From positions 5,836,501 through 5,900,500 of the forward strand of contig OY754470.1 of assembly GCA_963575645.1 (NCBI GenBank): a stretch of DNA of 64,000 nucleotides. The letters run 5' to 3'. The notes beneath the pieces are model-generated. The model saw nothing but the letters and a program-made list of their open reading frames with translations, ran no database searches and was not told the origin of the DNA. Position 1 is the stretch's first letter. Every line of letters starts with the position of its first letter. A program made the position numbers and the translations under genes. This DNA comes from Xanthostigma xanthostigma. Its lineage: Eukaryota > Arthropoda > Insecta > Raphidioptera > Raphidiidae. This document shows, piece after piece, positions 56,731 to 64,000 of this stretch.

Positions 56731-58497
56731 GATTATTATTTATATTTTGCCAACTCAAGTGAAGCTAGGTTTAATGTTGAGGAGCCTTTTATATGTACAG
56801 TAGGTACCAAATTTCATTAGGGACATTATGACGAACAAAACAAATCTTTTTTAAAATCTGTTAAAAACGACTAAACCGATGAAAAAATTATATGGGACCA
56901 ATCCGTAAAAATTCTGAACTAAAAATGGTGTTAACATTTTTTAAATCGGCTAACCTAGTCAAAAAGTGATTATTATTATTATTATTAAATTTAGGTAAAA
57001 GCTGCAAAGCCATACAATAATAAATGACAAATAGTTACAAAAATTAAAAACTAGAATCTAAAATAATTAATAGAGCAGTAATAAATTGATCAAAATAAAA
57101 TATACAATAGAACAGATATAGGAAAATAGAGTGTAAGATACTATGACACTATATAACATGTTCATCATACATTTCTTGAAGCAAGAACAGATGATTAGGA
57201 GACTATGAAATTTTGGTCCGACTCCTAGGTCCCGCCATCCGACCGACGCCGTGTCTTATGGCAAATACACGTAGCGTTAAGTGGCGTTTACCTGTATATT
57301 TACAAATCCACACGATATGCGATCGTGTCATGACGATGAGCCGATGACGTAATCCATCAGGTGGGAAGCGTGGGCGTAAGTGTTAACAGGAGCACGTACA
57401 GAGAACGATGTGCTTTTGTTTACAGATGATTAATTGGGTCAGTTTGGATGTGTGTTCCTATATAGATTGGCCGCAAATTGTATATAACTACTGGCCGCAT
57501 GTTGTTTGTGTAAAAATGTGTTCTGATACACATCATAAGAAGAATATAGGTATATACAGGGTGGCGAGTGTGACAGTGATTTCAGGATCGTACGACACGT
57601 GTAAAAAAGTAGTTTTGTAACCTAGGCACACAGTACGTAAAATTTCCATAATTGATTATCTTTTTTTAAGGCCAGTAATTTCTAAAGTATCACATTTACA
57701 GAAAGAAAACAAGAAAGATTTTTTGTAGAGAATTAAATTTCCTACAAAATTGTTGTCTGCAAAATTTTTACAATTTTTTTCCGAGGGGTGAAAATCAGGG
57801 GGGCCAATTTGAAATTGTTGCTGAGGAAAAACAATTGTGGAACCGTCACCATCGTGTTCAGTGACTTCGAAAACGGGGGAGGTCTCTAGATTGGCGCTCT
57901 GGCAAAAAAAAAAGGTACTCCTCCCGACTCCTAACCTCGACTATGGTCTATAAAATGAAACTGTAGAAGTTTCTCGAAAAGGAATAATCTTTTAAAAATA
58001 TGTTTTTATACAAAAAACGATCTCAACCGAATTTTATACATTGTAATGTTGATGAATAAATCAAAGTGCAGTCAAAATAGCCAAGTTTAATTAAAAACTA
58101 TCAACTCTTGATGAAATTTCTGAACCGAGAGTCTTCAGTAAATGTGTTTTAAATGTTTATAAGAGAACCTGACTAATTTCAGCTTTAACTGACAATAATG
58201 CGGAGCTCTCATCGCTGTAACGACCTTCGCGCCACGTCAAACTGTGCTTATGCCGTCATTATTTGTATCACAGTTAATTACATTTTGTTAATTAGCTCGT
58301 ATGCAAAATTGTGTACACAATAAACGGGTAATGTTTATTTTAACGCGAATAATAAATTGCACAAGTGTCTGCAAAAATAACTTATTGTGATGCAAACATA
58401 TAAACATCAGTTTACAGAAGAACACGCGATCGTAAAACTATAGCAAATTGGCTGTGCTATCCGGATTCGCCCGAGTAAGGTTCAGATTGACAGCATT
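56731..58497. other. scribble intron 2; weak LINE-tail and MITE-end signals
   Basis: An (ATT)n run at 56969-56987 followed by AT-rich DNA and a GC-richer patch (57225-57260) resembles a - strand LINE 3' end, without a recognisable frame. TACAGGGTGGCGAGTGTGAC at 57555 looks like a mariner-type end with no partner found. An Helitron-type tail (TATCCGGATTCGCCCGAGTA) is at 58457. Confidence 0.35.
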
Positions 58498-58812
58498 AAA
58501 ATGTCTGACATATCGAATATGTCGAACATATTCGAGGTGTCAGACATTTTAAATGGTTCATGTTATTTGCCAGAGAACATTATTTTAGCGTTTTGGTTGA
58601 AGTTTTTGAGCTATCCAATTAAAAAAACAAACATTATCTATACATTTTTACATGTCGTCAAAACGACATCTTTCGGAAAATTTAGAGGGAAAACGCCTCA
58701 AAATCAAGAAAAGTTATAGAGGAAATAGGTGTCAGACTAGGCCTAATGAAGCCATATACAAAGTTTGGGGAGAGTATGTGTCAGTTAAATTTTAACCGAC
58801 AAGCACTCTGAC
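58498..58812. repeat. single-arm derivative of the 13001 foldback family
   Basis: Contains the central hairpin (AAAATGTCTGACATATCGAA to TTCGAGGTGTCAGACATTTT) followed by the right arm of the family, ending CGACAAGCACTCTGACT. The left arm is missing. Its orientation is the right-arm orientation of the 13001 element, opposite to the copy at 47417. Confidence 0.85.
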
Positions 58813-60351
58813 TAGAAATTCAAACCTCTATAAAAATTTCATATAAAGTATATCAAAATTTCTTCGTTTGTTTTCTCAACCACTCCCTCCCCGTTCACTA
58901 GTTCACAAAGTTTTCACAACCGTTTTCTCCCCTTAAGACGCGACTAGAAAATTAAATGAACAACGTGTGCATTTTTTAATAAAAAATTGCAGTCTGTATG
59001 TATTGCATTTATATTCGGAATAAATGAATTAACTTCTTTTATACGGCGTAGTGTGTGCCTTGAAAGTTTGCAAAAAACAAAAAAAAACTGTCTTTGAAAA
59101 CAATGTAAGTATTAAGTATAAAAAGCTTGTTATTCTGTTATTTAAATTCCAAAATGTCGAAGTTGTTAAACTTGTCTGTGTTCGTGTGTTTCATTTCGTT
59201 TGATAAAAAAAAGTTTGAAGGACACCAAGTAGACTATAATGTCGATATGTCAGATTCGCTGCATTTGTTGACATGCGCGCCGGATTTGTGGTTAATGACA
59301 TCACATTGTTATTTGAGAACCAGCCAAGTCGATTCGTTTTAAAGAAAGTAGTCGTCGGTAAATTATTGACCTTCTAAATATCAGCTAGGTCAATGATGGT
59401 GACGTTACAAATAAAAATAAATTAGGACTCTGTGTTTTTATCGTGAATTTCGTGATAATTTTGATGTCGAGAATCTTCAAGGAAACTTCGTTGGCATTGA
59501 ACAGCTGTGTCCTCTTATCATTTCATGATCTGAACCGGTTTCGTTACCGTTTAAGTGTAGCTTGACTGCACGTTACGAAACAATGGGGTCGTCCCGCCTA
59601 TCAAAATTTCATAGTTTTGAACAGTGCTTATTATTCCTTATTTATAAACAAATAAATTATTTTGTTCTTATATCGTTCCTCTTAATTGCAAATAAAAATT
59701 TAAGTGTTAATTTCAAACGGCTGAGCTTAGGTGTCATATAATAACGTCAAAACTGTAATTTACCGAGCATATCATTTTCGCGCATAGATAAAACGTGGCA
59801 GGTATATGGAAAGAGATGTATATACCAGTTATCTATACATCTACTGCATGATTCAAATCTAAGAAGCATGATTCAACTATAGACAGTCAGTCAGTTGAAA
59901 CTGTCCAGCGATGACGTATTTCTGTAGCGGCATTGTTCTGTGTTTAAAATTGCATTTGTAGAAAAAGCTTTCGAATATTCTCAAAAAAACGAAGATTATA
60001 AAAAGAAAAAATGTGGGACGAGCCCCCATTGATCGAATGGCTTTTCTGAGCGATGGACAATGTTTTCATAGTTTGCTGGCTTTCATTTACTCGTAATCTT
60101 ATCGCATCGTTCACAATCTGTCCCACTTCTGCATTTTTATTGCCTGCCCACGAACGTCCGCACGGAACGTTAAATCAGAAAAGATTTCGTGATAGGTATG
60201 TTAGACAAGGTACAACAGTGACGTTGGTTTCCGTTTTACAGAGTATTTCTAACGCGAAAGAGTTTTTCTTTCCGGTTGCTTGTACAATCCCAGAAAAGTG
60301 TTTATCACTAATTTAATTGCCACGGTCCGTATATTATGATAAGATCTTCTA
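58813..60351. other. scribble intron 2, nothing bounded
   Basis: Open frames at 59127 (71 codons) and 60053 (87 codons) lack splice context or family features. No repeat boundary or RNA gene was recognised. Confidence 0.4.
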
Positions 60352-60601
60352 TAACGATGCAGGAAGGTTTTGGTTGAGGATCATAAATAAGCTTTACCAA
60401 TGTTACGCTAGTGGCCAACGTTTCGAAAAATTTATTTTCATCTTCAGGGCCTCAAGTTGGTCAAATGGTTAGAACAATTTGCCACCATTTGACCAGCTTG
60501 AGGCCCTGAAAATGAAAATAAATTTTTCGAAACGTTGGCCACTAGCGTAACATTGGTAAAGCTTATTTATGATCCTCAACCAAAACATTCCTTCATCGTA
60601 A
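60352..60601. repeat. 250-bp inverted repeat with a hammerhead-like motif
   Basis: Arms of about 115 bp are reverse complements: GGTTTTGGTTGAGGATCATA (60366) against TATGATCCTCAACCAAAAC (60568), then AAGCTTTACCAATGTTACGC and GGCCAACGTTTCGAAAAATT. On the - strand of the left arm CTGAAGA (60447-60441), a stem-capable A/T stretch and CGAAACGTT (60425-60417) fit a hammerhead core pattern. The right arm reads CTGAAAATGA and is decayed. Confidence 0.8.
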
Positions 60602-61206
60602 CATTCTATTGAATCAACACTACTTTATACTGAAGACATCTTTTATAAGTATAATCCTTCATTTCTAGTATCCGCTAGCTTCTGAATTGTAGGCGTTGGA
60701 AAACTTAGTTCATTAATATCTATATATGAATCAAACAAAACAAATCAATGTGCATGCACGTGCTATAAAAATAGTAATACTAATAAAAAAATCAATATTA
60801 ACGTTTATAAAAAGGCGATGGGTGGTAATTACGATAGTAAAGTTCGTTTATTAAAATCATTGCAGTGTGTAGGTCGTTTACGCAATAAATTTGAGACATT
60901 ACTGTTAGAGGTCTCTCTAATCACCAGACTGGTATATTGTTTCAGACGTTTGAAACAGTATCTTGTACTTGTAGAATGTTTCAGATCTCAAAACTAAGTG
61001 CATTTTTAGAGATATGGTATAACGTTTCCTTCGTGCTTTTCAAACGATCTTGTATAATAATCTTGTCAAACAAACTTGGAAACTATTTTACACCAGATGA
61101 ATAATTCCACTTTTGCTATGTATAACTGTAATTGTTTTCTTGTTAAAATAATTTTAATCATTAAATTCAAAACTACTTCCTTTGAAATACCAAATTTAAC
61201 AATAAA
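60602..61206. other. scribble intron 2, nothing recognised
   Basis: No supportable feature in about 600 bp. Confidence 0.5.
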
Positions 61207-61397
61207 TACTATAAAGTGGTAAAGTTTGTAAGACGTAGGAGGTAATCTCTTGAAACTACTCATCCAATTTCAAAAATTTTTTTCACCAATATTTAGAATG
61301 GATATTTTATCGCGTTAAAATAAAAGCACTTTTCGTGGAGACCAATTTTGCAACGTAAGTCGACGAAAAAACGGGCGAAGCCGGACCGAGTCACTAA
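61207..61397 (+). mobile_element. Helitron-like element ending in CTAA
   Basis: From TACTATAAAGTGGTAAAGTT (decayed 5' end) through GACGTAGGAGGTAATCTC and GCGTTAAAATAAAAGCACTT to GAAGCCGGACCGAGTCACTAA; CTAA at 61394-61397 fits the CTRR rule. Internally deleted relative to the copy at 17080. It abuts the next element with no spacer. Confidence 0.65.
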
Positions 61398-61620
61398 TCT
61401 ATACTAATATATAAAGCTGAAGGATTTGTTTGTTTGTTTGGCTGAACGCGCTAATCTCAGAAACTATTGGTTCGAATTGAAAAGTTTTTTTTTGTTGGAT
61501 AGCCCATTTATCGAGGAAGGCTATAGGCTATATAATATCACGCTACGACCAATTGGAGCGGAACATCAATGAAAAATGTTGCAAGATGTATATCAAAATT
61601 AGTCCGTCCGACAATTAATA
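61398..61620 (+). mobile_element. Helitron-like family B, 3' truncated
   Basis: Starts TCTATACTAATATATAAAGC exactly after the CTAA of the previous element and follows family B through TAGCCCATTTATCGAGGAAG and ATCAATGAAAAATGTTGCAA. It loses similarity near 61605-61620, before the CTAG tail. Confidence 0.75.
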
Positions 61621-61676
61621 TTATCAGGTGAAATGCCTTAACTAAATATTGCAATATTAGCGCCTCACATTCACAA

Positions 61677-61748
61677 GCCCGAATAGATCAGTTGGTAGAG
61701 CGTAAGACTCTTAATGCCAGGGTCTTGGGTTCAAGCCCCACGTCGGCG
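61677..61748 (+). pseudogene. tRNA-Lys(CTT) pseudogene
   Basis: Follows tRNA-Lys closely: AGATCAGTTGGTAGAGCGTA (D arm), ACTCTTAAT (anticodon CTT loop), GGGTCTTGGGTTCAAGCCCC (variable and T arms). The anticodon stem is broken (TAAGA against TGCCA), and the acceptor stem does not pair (GCCCGAA against GTCGGCG). A T-rich run follows. Confidence 0.75.
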
Positions 61749-63124
61749 AATATATTTTTATTTTTTTTATTTTCTACATTGCTTTCCATAACCGAAAGGT
61801 GGAACTTACCCTGGAGAAGACATGACGCGATTCCTGAAAAATGCCTAAATTGCTTTTTTATTAGCCAGAAATAGAATTGTAATTTTCAATGAATTCCTTG
61901 ATTCTGAAGAATGCACATGATGCAATTTCATTCTACTTGATTTTATTAGCATCATCATCATCAAGAGAAAAATGTTATTTTTCTGTCATCACCCACCGCA
62001 TTGTCATCCAACATTATCAACTTATTTATGCAAGCTGTTAAAATTATTTTCCATCGTTAACATTTCTTTCCAACCGTGCATCGGACGACGATCATAATGA
62101 CTCATTGTTATCGCAGAAAGACATCTGAAACTCTCGCATTCCGTGAATATTTTTAGCGCACAATATATTGCTACCAGAATATAAATGTGTTTCTTTTTTT
62201 TTTTTTGCATCGACACAAATTATTACTTATTGATTCAAAATAATGGTTTTAAACTTTTTGCTAAGTGAAACTTCTTCAGCCGCGCGATTGGTCATCACGA
62301 CACCGTTAAGAGTGGAGGAAAATGAGATGTTTTAGCCGTCCCTTTCTGTTTAGTGTTTACTTGGTTACAAATGTTTACTTATGAATTTTCACTTCAACGA
62401 TTTAGTTAATATTTCGATTTTTGCTCGCGTAAAAGACGTTTTTTTGGCTTCTGTTCGGTCCCCTACCCTGGACCCTGATGTGTAACAAGCGCTGCAGTGA
62501 AAGTCCCATCAAAATATCGGATCACTGGTTTTTAAGTTAACGTGTGAATTATAATTGAGACAGTAAAATTAATCAGGAAATAGTATCGTTTAAACTGTAT
62601 ATCTAAGTCGAAATATTGCGATAATAATGACTAAGTTACGAATTTGTTGTATTACTCTATTGTATCATTAATTAAATAAGACAATTATTCTCTATGAGTT
62701 TTTTCATTTTGAAGTTCTACGAGAAAATTAATGGTAGGTACATAATAAAATTAAATTGAAATTGCATTAAAAAGCTTTTACAAAGCACATGCACTTAGTA
62801 GGAAAGCTATCAAACATTTTTGGGTGCCGTCAAAATTTGTGTAATACTTTTTTTGTTCTGTCTTGATACAAAATCGAAGACTTGGCTGAAGGATAATGGG
62901 GTCTTTATTGGCCAGAAAAATTCTGAAGAAAATTTGAAATTTTAATACCTTCAAAAGTCTTTATATAGTATAACTCTGGTGTGCGATATGTTCGTACTTC
63001 TTTTCCTCCTAAACGGCTTGACCAATTTTGATGATTTTTTGTACTTATGGATCACCTGGATGGTTCTTAGCTATAGTTGAATTCTGTAAGTGGCGCTGTT
63101 GTCGAGATAGAGAATTTTTTTTTA
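61749..63124. other. scribble intron 2; Helitron-like phrases only
   Basis: CCTAAACGGCTTGACCAATT at 63007 and neighbouring phrases are typical of Helitron-derived repeats, without fixed ends. No gene is supported. Confidence 0.4.
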
Positions 63125-63140
63125 TTTTTCCAACCAATTT

Positions 63141-63570
63141 AATAATAATAAAAATGCGTTTAACGTCCGTTTCTCGATTTTGTCATAACAGACGCCATTC
63201 GCACCATTACTATCTTTTTTCTGCCACACTTCCCGTTATTTTCTACATTTTTTTAACTTCAACTTAATTAATAGCAATGGGCGAATGAAGGAGTTTTTAG
63301 AAAATTAGGATAAGATAGGCAAATTTTGAGCATAGGAGTTTACAGGTAATCGGCCATGGCCTTGAATATGGAACCATCTCGATATTTATCTGGAATTGTT
63401 GAGGGAAACCATGGAAAACCTCAACAAGATGGCTGGTACAGGAATTACCGTTTCTCGGCGAGAGGCAGTGGGAAAAAGTCCCCAGCCACATCTGCCCCCG
63501 CCGGGATTCGAACCCGGTATCTCCCGAATTGCGAGTCTAGTGCTCTCACCGCTACGCCACCCCGCTCGGT
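63141..63570 (-). mobile_element. tRNA-derived SINE, full length, 16-bp duplication
   Basis: Reverse-strand counterpart of 49848-50250. The head has GTGGCGTAGCGGTGAGAGCA and CCGGGTTCGAATCCCGGC; the body keeps CATGGTTTCC and GGCCATGGCCGATTACC; the 3' end is ACGTTAAACG plus ATTTTTATTATTATT. A perfect 16-bp target duplication, TTTTTCCAACCAATTT, lies at 63125-63140 and 63571-63586. The two copies differ at scattered positions, so they are independent insertions. Its head and tail differ less from a functional tRNA promoter than the 49848 copy. Confidence 0.92.
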
Positions 63571-63586
63571 TTTTTCCAACCAATTT

Positions 63587-64000
63587 TTTTATATATTTTG
63601 TTTTGGATTTCACAGCGAGGTCTGTGGCAGGACTTCGTCGCTAGTATTTAATAAAATTAAAAAATAAATAAGCCAAATTATTTAGTAGGGGCGGCGTCAT
63701 TAGAAAAGAGAAGTTGGCTTTTTAACCAGTGAAAGCATTTTTAAAATCGACTTATATTTTACCTTCGGCGCATCAGATTGTAATTGAAGAACAAAATGTA
63801 ATTTTAGTTAAATGGAAAGTATAAAGGGAGAAATATTGACGTGTTCGCCGCCTTTCAGGTCGGTAAATCCGATACTCTGTATTCAACAGGTGTTCTATAT
63901 ATGTACATCTTTATTGTATTTTATTGTGCTTGTTGTATGCTTCTCATATATGAAGCGTTTTCACTTAAAAGTGCTGATTGCAGAGGCGCCGACGTCATTT
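63587..64000. other. scribble intron 2, window end, nothing recognised
   Basis: No exon or bounded repeat recognised before the window ends, apart from a Helitron-like phrase (GGCAGGACTTCGTCGCTAGTA) split as GGCAGGACTTCG and TCGCTAGTA near 63630. Confidence 0.4.

Noticed and set aside
61677-61748. Functional tRNA-Lys(CTT)
   Set aside because: Anticodon and acceptor stems do not pair, so it was called a pseudogene.
63297-63667. Open frames of 64-103 codons near the window end
   Set aside because: They lie inside the tRNA-derived SINE at 63141-63570; the matching frame at 49837-50052 lies in the other copy.

Overview
The window is AT-rich animal DNA, almost certainly from an insect. The best evidence is two spliced exons that read as the N-terminus of Scribble, and the surrounding DNA is crowded with insect-type transposons. 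The Helitron ends and the MITE-like repeats suggest a moth or butterfly, but nothing here proves the order. No bacterial operon, CRISPR array, LTR retroelement or Polinton was seen.

Host genes are few. scribble starts at 37869 on the + strand: exon 1 is 37869-38030, exon 2 is 38153-38270, and a 7-codon upstream ORF ends 4 nt before its ATG. No third exon was found, so the remaining ~25.7 kb is read as a very large intron 2. Upstream, a good-looking internal exon at 32932-33025 (+) belongs to a gene I cannot name. On the - strand, a signal-peptide exon with a TATA box (25040-24983) and a phase-compatible 36-nt mini-exon (10208-10173) may begin a secreted-protein gene with a ~14.8 kb intron. 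THAP-like coding remnants lie at 21153-21290 and 24167.

The rest is mostly mobile DNA. From left to right: a 790-bp inverted repeat carrying a hammerhead-like motif (901-1692); a nearly intact 5.9-kb I-type LINE with a 15-bp target duplication (2228-8085, -); hAT MITEs with perfect 8-bp duplications at 9620, 14508 and 23318; a foldback element (13001-13569) with single-arm relatives at 47417 and 58498; a mariner-type MITE (15031); a three-level nest at 27970-29980 (older repeat, then hAT, then truncated LINE) whose empty sites both survive elsewhere in the window; a 1.25-kb hAT element (30702); twin MITEs at 33066 and 34500 with a third copy at 39975; MITEs with TATA flanks (44656, 48067); a Helitron-like copy split by a mariner deletion derivative (45588-46274); two full-length tRNA-derived SINEs with perfect duplications (49848, 63141); and many Helitron-like copies, one showing the textbook A|TC...CTAG|T structure (56382-56730).

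There is no evidence that the genes here act together. The value of the window is the start of the scribble locus, the possible secreted-protein gene on the other strand, and a legible record of nested transposon insertions.
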